17,643 nucleotides of DNA, taken from the NCBI GenBank assembly GCA_045641505.1, contig JAZUHB010000033.1, positions 1 to 17,643 on the forward strand. Direction: 5' to 3'. The stretch is from JAZQNF01 sp045641505. GTDB lineage: Bacteria > Bacillota > Clostridia > Lachnospirales > Bianqueaceae. Position 1 is the stretch's first letter, and every line of letters starts with the position of its first letter. This document shows positions 1-10,077 of this stretch, piece by piece. Under the pieces are notes generated by a model. That model saw only the letters and a list, made by a program, of their open reading frames with translations. It was not told where the DNA came from and did not search any database. The position numbers and the translations under genes are program-made.

Positions 1-1058
1 AGATTGATCTCCTTGTAGCCCTTCTCCGCGTTGTCCGCGGTCCGGCGGGACTTGGTGAAGGCCGGCGGATCCAGGATGATCAGGTCGTAGGGCTTGCCGT
101 CGTTCACGCCGTAGGCCGCGGTCCCCTCGCTCCGCAGACGCGGCAGCAGGTCGAATACGTCCTCGGTGAGGAAGTCCATCCGCTCCTCCAGACCGTTCCG
201 GCGGGCGTTCTCGCGGGCCATTCCGATGGCGGCCGCGGAGACGTCCACGGCGGTCACACGCTCGGCGCCGCCCAGGGCCGCGTTCAGCGCGAAGGAGCCG
301 GTGTGGGTAAAGCAGTCCAGCACCCGCTTGCCGCGGGCGAGCTTCGCCACGGCCAGGCGGTTGTATTTCTGATCCAGGAAGAAGCCGGTCTTCTGGCCGT
401 TCTCCACGTCCACGAGGTATTTCACGCCGTTCTCGCAGATCTCGGTGAGGGCGGAATCGGGGATCGGGCGGTCCGGCAGCGCGTACCAGCCCTTGCCCTG
501 GGGAAGGCCCTCGAGCTCGCGGATCGCGGCGTCGTTGCGCTCGTAGAGGCCGCGGATGCGGATCCCGTCCTTTTCGAGGGTCTCGACGATCATCGGGAAC
601 AGAAGGTCCTTCAGCCGCTCGGTGCCGACCGAAAGCGTCTGGACGGAAAGAAGGTCGTGGAACAGGTCCACGGTGAGGCCGGGGAAGCCGTCGGACTCGC
701 CGAAGATCACGCGGCAGCAGTCGAGGTCCGCGCCCATCACGGTCTTGCGGTAATTCCAGGCGTACTCGACGCGGCGGCGCCAGAAGTCCTCGCCGAAGCG
801 CTCGTTGGCGTTCCGCGACAGGATGCGCACGCGGATCTTGCTCTCCTTCGAGACGAAGCCGGTGCCGCAATACTTGCCGTTCTCGCCGATCACGTCGGCC
901 AGATAGCCGTTTTCGGGCTCGGTGTCGAGGGGCGCGCCGTCAGGCGCGAGAGGCCCGGCGGAGAGATCGGAGGAATAAACCCAAGGGTGTCCGCTGTCTA
1001 ACCAACGGACACCCTTTTTGGTGATCAGAAACTTGGGGAAGGTTCGGTTCGCTTTCAT
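1..1058 (-). CDS. rlmI: Class I SAM-dependent rRNA methyltransferase, RlmI-like (C-terminus off the left edge)
   Basis: About 352 residues are visible, against roughly 390-400 for the family, so only the last few dozen are missing. The N-terminus has the PUA-type signature GHPWVYSSDL near residues 24-33, expected for RNA binding. The methyltransferase core carries the SAM-binding motif I VLDCFTHTGSFALNAA, the acidic residue ending strand 2 (VTAVDVS), and the motif IV LDPPAF followed by a GYKEIN helix at the edge. In RlmI (YccW) this fold makes m5C1962 in 23S rRNA; the exact target here is inferred from family resemblance. The ATG at 1058 lies 3 nt beyond the alaS stop (TAA-GCC-ATG). Only a weak AAGGCGG lies upstream, about 14 nt away, so translational coupling to alaS is likely. 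Codons 15-25 contain a strong inverted repeat, listed separately. Confidence 0.88.
   Translation of the reverse strand, partial: MKANRTFPKFLITKKGVRWLDSGHPWVYSSDLSAGPLAPDGAPLDTEPENGYLADVIGENGKYCGTGFVSKESKIRVRILSRNANERFGEDFWRRRVEYAWNYRKTVMGADLDCCRVIFGESDGFPGLTVDLFHDLLSVQTLSVGTERLKDLLFPMIVETLEKDGIRIRGLYERNDAAIRELEGLPQGKGWYALPDRPIPDSALTEICENGVKYLVDVENGQKTGFFLDQKYNRLAVAKLARGKRVLDCFTHTGSFALNAALGGAERVTAVDVSAAAIGMARENARRNGLEERMDFLTEDVFDLLPRLRSEGTAAYGVNDGKPYDLIILDPPAFTKSRRTADNAEKGYKEIN
983..1019 (+). terminator. Terminator-like hairpin with T-run on the plus strand, inside the start of the rlmI-like gene
   Basis: Arms AAGGGTGTCCG (983-993) and CGGACACCCTT (1006-1016) form a perfect 11-bp stem with a 12-nt loop, followed on the plus strand by five T residues (1015-1019). 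That is the shape of an intrinsic terminator for plus-strand (antisense) transcription. On the coding minus strand the same stem is preceded by AAAAA and has no good U-tract after it, so in the mRNA it would be a stable hairpin shortly after the rlmI start codon. The protein encoded across it looks normal for the family. Whether it stops antisense transcription, damps rlmI translation, or is chance is not known. Confidence 0.5.
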
Positions 1059-1061
1059 GGC

Positions 1062-3701
<2,640 letters not shown>

Positions 3702-3737
3702 TATTTGATCCTCCTGTGAAAGATGGATAAAAAACGG

Positions 3738-4292
3738 TCAGATGGTCTCCGGGGCTTCCTGTCCCGGATCCGGAAGCGGATGGCCGGCCAGACGCTCGGC
3801 CTCCCCGCGAAGTCCCGCCTCGAGGAGCGCGCGGATGCGGCTCGAGGAAACAGGCTCGCCGCCGTCCAGAAGCAAGGGGACGGCGCGGAACGCAATCCCG
3901 GCCTCCGCGCAGAAGCGCGCCATGTCGGCGGGCGTTCCGCTGCCCCGCACACCGAAGCGGAAGTTTTCTCCCACCGCGATGCCGCAGGCGCCGAGGCGGC
4001 CGACGAGCACGTCGCGGAAGAACTCCTCCGGACGAAGCTCCCGCAGCTCCTCGGTGAAGGGCAGGAAGCAGACACGGTCGATCAGACCGGTCCCGAGGAT
4101 CAGTTCCTCCTTCTCCCTGTCGGGGGAAAGAAGGCTGACCTCCCGTCCCATGAGCTCGAGCGGATGGGGCGTGAAGGTGACGGCCAGGGTCCCGGCTCCG
4201 AGGGAGCGCGCCATGCCGCGCGCGGCTTCGAAGAGGGCCCTATGGCCGAGATGGACGCCATCGAAATTGCCGATGGCCAGGACGTTTTGCAT
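3738..4292 (-). CDS. ribF: Short RibF: FMN adenylyltransferase (FAD synthetase) domain without riboflavin kinase domain
   Basis: 184 residues, against about 310 for bifunctional RibF. The nucleotidyltransferase (FAD synthetase) domain is complete: GNFDGVHLGHR (residues 8-18) with the HxGH-type ATP-binding motif, TFTPHP, VGENFRFG..GSGT, and SSSRIRALLEAG near the end. The protein stops after LAGHPLPDPGQ, just where RibF normally enters the riboflavin kinase barrel (usually LLGRPY-SGxVVxG). There are only 36 nt before alaS, so no remnant of a kinase domain follows. By family knowledge it should convert FMN plus ATP to FAD; FMN would have to come from another kinase or from uptake. The start has GGAGG 5 nt upstream and lies 13 nt after truB. 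This is the usual truB-ribF order. Confidence is high for the family and moderate for function. Confidence 0.9.
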   Translation of the reverse strand: MQNVLAIGNFDGVHLGHRALFEAARGMARSLGAGTLAVTFTPHPLELMGREVSLLSPDREKEELILGTGLIDRVCFLPFTEELRELRPEEFFRDVLVGRLGACGIAVGENFRFGVRGSGTPADMARFCAEAGIAFRAVPLLLDGGEPVSSSRIRALLEAGLRGEAERLAGHPLPDPGQEAPETI

Positions 4293-4305
4293 GAAAACCT
4301 CCGTT

Positions 4306-5232
4306 TCAGACGAACATTTTCTCCGCCTTCATGCGGACCGCGGCGGGAAGGGGCTTTCCCTCCTCATCCGTCGCCTCGGGCAGAAGCTCCGTGACCTTGT
4401 AGAGGCCGGCGAAGGTGCCGTCGGAGAGATAGAGCCGCACCCGGGCGCCCGTCTCCCGGGGGAGCGTCTCGTCCGGATAGGTAAGCGGATTTCCGTTTTT
4501 CAGATAGATATCGTCCTCGGGCGGGACAATCTTTCGCGGGGCGTACGCGAAGAGGGAATCGAGGCTTACGAAGAAGCTGTAGTCCCCCGCGGCGACCTTC
4601 GCGCGAAGCTCGTCCAGCGTGAGCGCCGTGTCCTTCCGGTAGGGGCCGGAGGCGGTGCGCTCGAGGGCGGTCATGTGGGCCAGATAGCCGGTGCGGCGGC
4701 CGATATCCTCGCAGAGCGTGCGGATATAGGTGCCCTTGGCGCAGGCCACGCGGATCCGGCCGCCTTCGGGCGAAAGGGCCAGGATCTCGATCTCGGGTAT
4801 GGCGGCGAAGCGGGACTTCCGCTCCACCTCGATGCCCTCGCGGGCCAGCTCGTAGAGCTTGACGCCGCCCATCTTCACGGCGGAATACATCGGCGGAAGC
4901 TGGTCGTAGCCGCCCTGAAAGCTCAGGATCGCGGCGCGGGCCGCTTCTTCGTCGAAGACGTAGTCCGTCCGGGCGGTGACGGTGCCGCTCGCATCCTGGG
5001 TATCGGTTTCGGCGCCGAACGCGAACTCGGCGATGTACTCCTTGTCGCAGCCCATGATCAGCTCGGCGGCCTTGGTCGCCTTGCCGAGGCACACGGGCAG
5101 CACACCCGTGGCATCCGGGTCGAGGGTGCCCGTATGGCCGATCTTGTCCGCGCGCATGATGCCGCGGACGATCGCGGTCACGTCGTGGGAGGTGTAGCCC
5201 TTTTCCTTATAGATGTTGACGACGCCGTTCAT
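4306..5232 (-). CDS. truB: tRNA pseudouridine-55 synthase TruB
   Basis: 308 residues, the expected size. It isomerises U55 in the T-arm of most tRNAs. The N-terminal part reads GVVNIYKEKGYTSHDV, then the catalytic motif KIGHTGTLDPDATGVLPVC (about residues 30-48), whose Asp in TLDP is the family nucleophile. Also visible are the KEYIAEFAFGAETDTQDASG segment, the PPMYSAVKMGG loop, and RIRVACAKGTYIRTLCEDIG, all standard TruB blocks. The C-terminal ~60 residues resemble the small PUA-like end domain. The ATG at 5232 overlaps the nrnA stop (ATGA), with a purine-rich GGAGCAGGA just upstream, so coupled translation is likely. Confidence 0.97.
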   Translation of the reverse strand: MNGVVNIYKEKGYTSHDVTAIVRGIMRADKIGHTGTLDPDATGVLPVCLGKATKAAELIMGCDKEYIAEFAFGAETDTQDASGTVTARTDYVFDEEAARAAILSFQGGYDQLPPMYSAVKMGGVKLYELAREGIEVERKSRFAAIPEIEILALSPEGGRIRVACAKGTYIRTLCEDIGRRTGYLAHMTALERTASGPYRKDTALTLDELRAKVAAGDYSFFVSLDSLFAYAPRKIVPPEDDIYLKNGNPLTYPDETLPRETGARVRLYLSDGTFAGLYKVTELLPEATDEEGKPLPAAVRMKAEKMFV

Positions 5233-6209
5233 GCTTCCTGCTCCGCCAGCTGCCGGCGGATCGCCGCCAGCAGATTTTCCTTGACGAGGAGCATCGGGTC
5301 GGCCACGGTGCAGCCGGCCGCGCGCACGTGGCCGCCGCCGCCGAAGCAGGCCGCGACCCGGGCCACGTCGACCTTGTCCTTGGAACGCATGTTCACGCGG
5401 ATCGTGCCGTCATTCATCTCCCGGAGCACGCAGACGACGAGCGCCTCCTCGATCTCGTTGAGCTCGCCAGCCACGGCGTCGAGCTCCGCCATCTGGGACT
5501 GGACCTGATAGACGTCGCCCATGGTCAGGCAGCACATCAGGATTCCGTCCTCATAGAGCTTCGCCTTCCGGATCGCCAGGGAAAGTCCCCGCTGAGCGGA
5601 AAAGCTCTTGGAGTGGAAAAGGCCGTTCAGGGTCGACGTCGCGTCGGCGCCGCGCTCCACCAGCTCGGCGGCCATGCGGTAGGTCGCCGCAGTGGTGCCG
5701 GAGTGACGGAAGCCGCCGGTGTCGAAGGCCGAACCCATAAAGAGCGCCTTCGCCATGGGACCGGTGATTTCCGCCCCCATCTCCTTGAAAAGCCCGTAAA
5801 GCACCTCGCTCACGGAGGAGCACTCAGGCTCGCAGTAGAAAAAATCGGTATATTCCCGGCCGGAGACGTGGTGGTCGACGCAGAGACTCGCCTTGGCGCG
5901 CATCAGGAAACCCTCCGCGCGGCCGGTGCGGGGCGGTTCGGCCACGTCCAGCATGATGAAGGCAAAGCCCGAAATATTCGCGGCCTCCTCCTCGCTGAGG
6001 ACCGGGAATTCCGGCAGAAGCCTCGTGTAGCGGGCGATATCGCCGTCGGCATAGACATAGGCCTTCTTGCCCAACTCTTCCAGATAGAAGCACAGGGCCG
6101 CGCAGGCGCCGACGCTGTCGCCGTCCGGGCGGACGTGGCCGCTCAGCACGAAGCAGTCGTAGCGTTTCAGGAAGTTGCGGAAGCTTTCGGCAAACTCAGA
6201 CCGGCTCAC
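5229..6209 (-). CDS. nrnA: DHH-family NrnA: nanoRNase / pAp phosphatase
   Basis: 326 residues from the chosen GTG start. NrnA degrades 2-5-nt RNAs and dephosphorylates 3'-phosphoadenosine 5'-phosphate in Bacillota lacking Orn. DHH motifs are present in order: GHVRPDGDSVGA (metal-binding His and Asps), LDVAEPPRTG in the position of motif II, CVDHH (motif III), and FDTGGFRHSGT. The DHHA1 domain ends with GGGGHVRAAG, the substrate-binding glycine motif. The frame is open further upstream and an ATG would add 15 Arg/Lys-rich residues. I prefer the GTG at 6209 because it has GAGGAGG 6 nt upstream and gives a normal N-terminus. It then overlaps the rbfA end by 14 nt. The rbfA-nrnA-truB order is common in Clostridia and Bacilli. 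Confidence 0.94.
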   Translation of the reverse strand: MSRSEFAESFRNFLKRYDCFVLSGHVRPDGDSVGACAALCFYLEELGKKAYVYADGDIARYTRLLPEFPVLSEEEAANISGFAFIMLDVAEPPRTGRAEGFLMRAKASLCVDHHVSGREYTDFFYCEPECSSVSEVLYGLFKEMGAEITGPMAKALFMGSAFDTGGFRHSGTTAATYRMAAELVERGADATSTLNGLFHSKSFSAQRGLSLAIRKAKLYEDGILMCCLTMGDVYQVQSQMAELDAVAGELNEIEEALVVCVLREMNDGTIRVNMRSKDKVDVARVAACFGGGGHVRAAGCTVADPMLLVKENLLAAIRRQLAEQEA

Positions 6210-6609
6210 CTTCGTCCTCCTCTTCTTCTTCCTCCTCTTCCTCCGGCGCGTCATCCTTGTGGATCTGCGCCAGGAGCTCCTCCATGTGGATGCTGTATTC
6301 CATGGAATCGTCCATCACGAAGCTAAGCTCCGGCGTGACGCGGAGGTTGAGGCGCAGCGCCAGCTCGCGGCGGATGAAGGGCTTGGCGCTCTTCAGGGCC
6401 GCGGCGACGTCCGCCTTCTTCTCCGCGTCGCCGAGGACGCTGACGAGGATCTTGCAGTATTTCAGGTCACGGGTGGTCTCGGTCCGCACCACGGAGGTGC
6501 AGATGTCGACACGGGGATCCTTGAGCTCCCGGAAAATCATGGAAAGCTCCTGACGGACCGCCTCGTTGATCCGCTCGGACCGGTTCTTGTTGGCACGTTT
6601 CTGAGGCAT
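6196..6609 (-). CDS. rbfA: 30S ribosome-binding factor RbfA with poly-Glu tail
   Basis: 137 residues, slightly longer than the usual ~115-125. RbfA helps mature the 16S 5' end and acts in cold adaptation on 30S precursors. It shows the KH-like fold landmarks: NRSERINEAVRQELSMIFRELKDPRV at the N-terminus, KYCKILVSVLG, and the C-terminal RVTPELSFVMDDSMEYSIHMEELL. The extra length is an acidic tail of nine Glu in a row followed by Asp-Glu. The ATG at 6609 shares one base with the infB stop (TGATG). An in-frame start further upstream would overlap infB by 85 nt and add 28 non-family residues, so I reject it. The GAG/GAA repeat of the tail also supplies the ribosome-binding site of nrnA. Confidence 0.95.
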   Translation of the reverse strand: MPQKRANKNRSERINEAVRQELSMIFRELKDPRVDICTSVVRTETTRDLKYCKILVSVLGDAEKKADVAAALKSAKPFIRRELALRLNLRVTPELSFVMDDSMEYSIHMEELLAQIHKDDAPEEEEEEEEEDEGEPV

Positions 6610-9461
6610 CAGCGCTCCACCTCTTCCATAACGAAGGCTTCGATGACGTCGCCCTCCTTGATGTCGCTGAACTTGTTCAGCATGATACCGCACTCGTAGC
6701 CGGCGGCCACCTCACGGACGTCGTCCTTGAAGCGGCGCAGGGAGTCCATTTCGCCCTCGTAGATGACGATGGAGTCGCGGATCAGACGGGCCTTGGCGTT
6801 GCGGGTGATCTTGCCGTCGGTGACGTAGGAGCCGGCGATGGTGCCGATGCCGGAGGCCTTGAAGACCTGGCGGACCTCGGCGTGGCCGAGCTGCTTCTCG
6901 ACGAACTCAGGATCGAGCATGCCCTTCATGGCGGCCTGGATGTCCTCGATGGCGTTGTAGATGACGCGGTAGAGACGGACATCGACCTTCTCGTTCTCGG
7001 CCGTCGTCTTCGCGGTCGCGTCGGGACGGACATTGAAGCCGATGATGACGGAGTTGGAGGCGGACGCCAGCATGACGTCGCTCTCGTTGATGGCGCCCAC
7101 CGCGCCGTGGATCACGTGCACGTTGACCTCGGGAGTGCTGAGCTTCTCGAGGCTCTGGCGGACGGCCTCCACGGAGCCCTGCACGTCGGCCTTGACGATG
7201 ATGTTGAGGTCCTTGACGTTGCCGGCCTGGATGTCGCCGAACAGGTTGTCGAGGCTGACCTTCTTGTTGCCCTCGATCATCTTGGCGCGCTCGCGGGCGC
7301 TGACCTTCTCGGCCAGGCTGCGGGCTTCCTTCTCATTGGGCGTGACGTAGAGGGGCTCGCCGGCGGCGGGGACCTCGGACAGACCGATGATCTCGACGGG
7401 CTTGGAGGGGCCCGCTTCCTTCACGCGGCGGCCGGTGTCGTCGACCATGGCCTTGATGCGGCCGTAGGTGCTGCCGCTGACGATGATGTCGCCCACGCGC
7501 AGGGTGCCCTTCTGCACCAGCACGGTGGCCACGGCGCCGCGGCCCTTATCCAGCTCGGACTCGATGATGGTACCGACGGCCGGGCAGTTGGGATTGGCCT
7601 TGAGCTCCAGGATGTCGGCGGTCAGCAGGACGTTCTCCAGCAGGTCGTCGATGCCCTGGCGCTTCTTCGCGGAGACGGGCACGCAGATGGTGCTGCCGCC
7701 CCAGTCCTCGGCGACCAGGCCGTACTCGGTCAGTTCCTGCTTGATGCGGTCGGCGTTCGCGCCGGGCTTATCCATCTTGTTGATCGCGACGATGATCTGG
7801 ACGCCGGCGGCCTTCGCGTGGTTGATGGCCTCGACGGTCTGCGGCATGACGCCGTCATCCGCGGCGACGACCAGGATCGCGATATCGGTGACCATGGCGC
7901 CGCGGAGACGCATGGCGGTGAAGGCCTCGTGGCCGGGCGTATCCAGGAAGGTGATCTTGCGGCCGTTGATCTCGACCACGGAAGCACCGATGTGCTGGGT
8001 GATGCCGCCGGCCTCGCCCTCGGTCACGCGGGTGTCGCGGATGGCATCCAGCAGGGAGGTCTTACCGTGATCGACGTGACCCATGACGACCACCACGGGA
8101 GGACGCTCCTTGAGCTCGCTCGCCTCATCCTCAGCTTCGGCAGCCTCGGCGTACGCGGCGAAGATATCCTCCTCCTGCTCGTGCTCCACGAGGATGCCCA
8201 GCTCCATGGCGATCTCTTCGGCCTGCTCGAACTCGATGGTCTGGTTCATGCTGGCCATGATGCCCTTGCTCATCAGGGACTTGATGACCTGATTCATGGG
8301 CTTGTGCAGGGCCTCGGCGAAGTCCTTGACGGTGATGGTCTCGGGCAGCGCCACCAGCTTGACCTCCTCCTCGGCGGCGCGGGCGGCTGCCTTCTCCTCC
8401 TGAGTCTGGGGCTTCTTGGTGGCCTTCTTCTTGTGATGGACCAGATCGTTCTCGTCGTAGCTCACCTGCGGCTGCAGGTTGTTGTTCTTGCGGCGGGTGA
8501 AATCGTCCGAATTGTTGTTCTTCTTATCCTTGTTCTTGTTGTTCCAGTCGGTCTTGCGGTTTCCGCTCTTGCCGGAGGTGGGAAGCTCCGCCGGCGCGGC
8601 CGACTGACCGCGTCCCGCGGGACGGCCGGTGCCGGTACCGCCCTGCGGACGGCCCTGACCCTGACCCTGGGGACGGCCCTGACCCTGGCCCTGACCCTGC
8701 GGACGGCCCTGACCCTGGCCCTGGGGGCGGCCCTGACCGTCACGGCTCTGGGGACGGCCCTGACCGTCGCGGCCCTGGCCCTGCGGACGGCTCTGACCGT
8801 CGCGGCTCTGGGGACGGACCTGACCGTCGCGGTTCTGCGGACGGCCCTGGGCATCGCGGTTCTGGCGCGCGCGTGCTTCCGCCTCCGCCTTCGCCTTCGC
8901 TTTGGCTTCCGCTTCCGCCTTGGCGCGGGCTTCCGCCTCTGCCTTGGCCTTCGCCTCCGCCTCGGCCTTCGCCTTGGCCTCGGCCTCCTCACGGGCCTTT
9001 CTCTCCGCCTCGAACCGGGCCTCCGCCTCGGCTTCGGCGCGGGCTTCCGCTTCCGCGATCATCTGACGCTGGGCCTCCAGTGCCTCGGCGACCTTGGCCT
9101 TGCCGGCTTCGGCGCGGGCCCTGATGTCGGCCTCGGCCTTGGCGCGGGCCTCCTCGCGGGCGCGGGCCTTGGCTTCGGCCTTCGCCTTCGCCTCCTCCTC
9201 GGCCTTGATGCGGGCTTCCTCCGCCGCTTTGGCGCGGGCGCGGGCCTCGGCCTCGGGGTCGGGCTTCGCGGGCTCGGCGTCCTTCTTCTTCACGGCCAGC
9301 TTCTTACCCGTGATCTTGTAGACGACGTTGATGATCTCCTGCGTGGAGAGCACGTCATCCGGAGAAAGGATGAAAATGCCGTCCTCCTCCAGCTTTTTGG
9401 AAATATCTTTTACAGTAACATGCAGATCGTTAGCCAGATCCTGAACTGTTTTCTTAGCCAA
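6609..9461 (-). CDS. infB: Translation initiation factor IF-2
   Basis: 950 residues, long for Bacillota (B. subtilis IF-2 is about 716). IF-2 is the GTPase that places fMet-tRNA on the 30S subunit and drives subunit joining. An IF2_N domain occupies residues 1-55. A charged Ala/Glu/Lys/Arg helix, probably coiled coil, covers about 60-198. A Gly/Gln/Arg/Pro repeat linker covers about 199-290. A second IF2_N domain lies near 367-427. The G domain has GHVDHGKT (G1, about 460), GGITQHIGA (G2), DTPGHEAF (G3), NKMDK (G4) and SAKKRQG (G5). The C-terminal fMet-tRNA-binding region ends EGDVIEAFVMEEVER. It starts with TTG at 9461 (MAKKTVQDLANDL), 7 nt after the rplGA stop, with GAGAGGTG about 8 nt upstream. 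Confidence 0.98.
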   Translation of the reverse strand: MAKKTVQDLANDLHVTVKDISKKLEEDGIFILSPDDVLSTQEIINVVYKITGKKLAVKKKDAEPAKPDPEAEARARAKAAEEARIKAEEEAKAKAEAKARAREEARAKAEADIRARAEAGKAKVAEALEAQRQMIAEAEARAEAEAEARFEAERKAREEAEAKAKAEAEAKAKAEAEARAKAEAEAKAKAKAEAEARARQNRDAQGRPQNRDGQVRPQSRDGQSRPQGQGRDGQGRPQSRDGQGRPQGQGQGRPQGQGQGQGRPQGQGQGRPQGGTGTGRPAGRGQSAAPAELPTSGKSGNRKTDWNNKNKDKKNNNSDDFTRRKNNNLQPQVSYDENDLVHHKKKATKKPQTQEEKAAARAAEEEVKLVALPETITVKDFAEALHKPMNQVIKSLMSKGIMASMNQTIEFEQAEEIAMELGILVEHEQEEDIFAAYAEAAEAEDEASELKERPPVVVVMGHVDHGKTSLLDAIRDTRVTEGEAGGITQHIGASVVEINGRKITFLDTPGHEAFTAMRLRGAMVTDIAILVVAADDGVMPQTVEAINHAKAAGVQIIVAINKMDKPGANADRIKQELTEYGLVAEDWGGSTICVPVSAKKRQGIDDLLENVLLTADILELKANPNCPAVGTIIESELDKGRGAVATVLVQKGTLRVGDIIVSGSTYGRIKAMVDDTGRRVKEAGPSKPVEIIGLSEVPAAGEPLYVTPNEKEARSLAEKVSARERAKMIEGNKKVSLDNLFGDIQAGNVKDLNIIVKADVQGSVEAVRQSLEKLSTPEVNVHVIHGAVGAINESDVMLASASNSVIIGFNVRPDATAKTTAENEKVDVRLYRVIYNAIEDIQAAMKGMLDPEFVEKQLGHAEVRQVFKASGIGTIAGSYVTDGKITRNAKARLIRDSIVIYEGEMDSLRRFKDDVREVAAGYECGIMLNKFSDIKEGDVIEAFVMEEVER
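8600..8865 (-). repeat. infB: Low-complexity GRPQ(GQ)n / GRPQSRDGQ repeat in the IF-2 linker
   Basis: Within infB codons ~199-287, imperfect units of 8-11 residues built on Q-x-R-P-Q recur about eight times, alternating the forms RPQ(S/N)RDGQ and RPQGQGQG. At DNA level, CCCTGACCCTGG-type hexamers and GGACGGCCCTGACC blocks are repeated, a substrate for slippage or misassembly. The reading frame stays open. The protein segment is likely disordered and positively charged. Unit number may differ between strains. Confidence 0.85.
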
Positions 9462-9468
9462 TGATTTT

Positions 9469-9792
9469 TCACCTCTCAGTATTTTGTCCGACGGACTGAC
9501 GGACGAGCGCCGCCAATCCTTCGTCGCATACGGCAGCGACAGAGCGCTCTTCCTGTCCCATGGCCCGGCCGAGCTCCTGCTTGGAGTAGCAGGTCTCGAG
9601 GCAGTCCACGGCGTAGAAGGCGGACTTGTCCAGAAAACGCTTTCTGGTGTTTTCCGACGCGTCCCGTGCCAGGAGCACGAGGCAGGCGGCGCCGCTCTGC
9701 AGCGCTTCCGTGACCTGGAAATCGCCGCTCGCGGTCTTGCCGGCCTTCCGGCTCAGGCCCAGGAGGCCCAGGGTTCGGTCCGTTTTACTCAT
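9469..9792 (-). CDS. rplGA: L7Ae/L30e-family RNA-binding protein (YlxQ / RplGA)
   Basis: 107 residues, typical for the YlxQ group. The opening LGLLGLSRKAGKTASGDFQVTEALQSGAACLVLLARDASENT is the L7Ae fold signature: first helix, the RKAG segment, then the strand and DAS-N motif contacting RNA. Relatives bind kink-turn RNA, but the cellular role of the nusA-operon copy is not settled. It overlaps rnpM by 8 nt (minus strand ATGAGTAA holds both this ATG and the rnpM TAA), so coupling is expected. It ends 7 nt before the infB TTG. Its place between rnpM and infB is the standard order in Bacillota. Confidence 0.93.
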   Translation of the reverse strand: MSKTDRTLGLLGLSRKAGKTASGDFQVTEALQSGAACLVLLARDASENTRKRFLDKSAFYAVDCLETCYSKQELGRAMGQEERSVAAVCDEGLAALVRQSVGQNTER

Positions 9793-10054
9793 GATCGCTC
9801 AGTTCGCTCCGTACGTTTGCATAGGCTTCCGGAGGCACGCTCACTCCGAAGGACCGCTCGAGTGCCCGGGTCTTCACGGCCTTTTCGAGACAGGCGACGT
9901 TCCGGCAGAGATACGCTCCCCGCCCCGGCGCCCGGCCGGTCGGATCCAGGGCGACGCGGCCGCTTCCGTCGCGGACGACACGGATCAGCTCACGCTTCTC
10001 CTTCATCTCGCGGCAGCCTGCGCATTGCCTTAAAGGAACCTTTTTTTCACTCAT
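9785..10054 (-). CDS. rnpM: RNase P modulator RnpM (YlxR family)
   Basis: 89 residues, the normal YlxR length. The family signature is complete: RQCAGCREMKEKRELIRVVRD, then ALDPTGRAPGRGAYLC near the middle, with four cysteines (CAGC and the LCRNVAC pair). YlxR proteins bind RNA; in B. subtilis the protein was reported to bind RNase P RNA and modulate its activity. The same role here is inferred from similarity and synteny. The ATG at 10054 has GGAAGG about 8 nt upstream. It starts 23 nt after the nusA stop and overlaps rplGA by 8 nt. Confidence 0.93.
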   Translation of the reverse strand: MSEKKVPLRQCAGCREMKEKRELIRVVRDGSGRVALDPTGRAPGRGAYLCRNVACLEKAVKTRALERSFGVSVPPEAYANVRSELSDHE

Positions 10055-10077
10055 TTTCTTTACCTTCCGGACGCAGC

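Noticed and set aside
3721..3780. Possible terminator between ribF and alaS (small CCGGG/CCCGG stem and a T6 run after the ribF stop)
   Set aside because: The stem is inside ribF and about 13 nt away from the T-run, so it does not form a normal intrinsic terminator.
3742..5508. Plus-strand open frame of 588 codons opposite ribF and truB
   Set aside because: Antisense to two clear genes, with Arg/Ser-rich composition typical of a shadow frame.
6882..9464. Plus-strand open frame of 860 codons opposite infB, with a low-complexity Leu/Arg/Gly C-terminal part
   Set aside because: The low complexity is the reverse of the IF-2 Ala/Glu and GRPQ linker. No domain and no promoter; IF-2 on the other strand is unambiguous.
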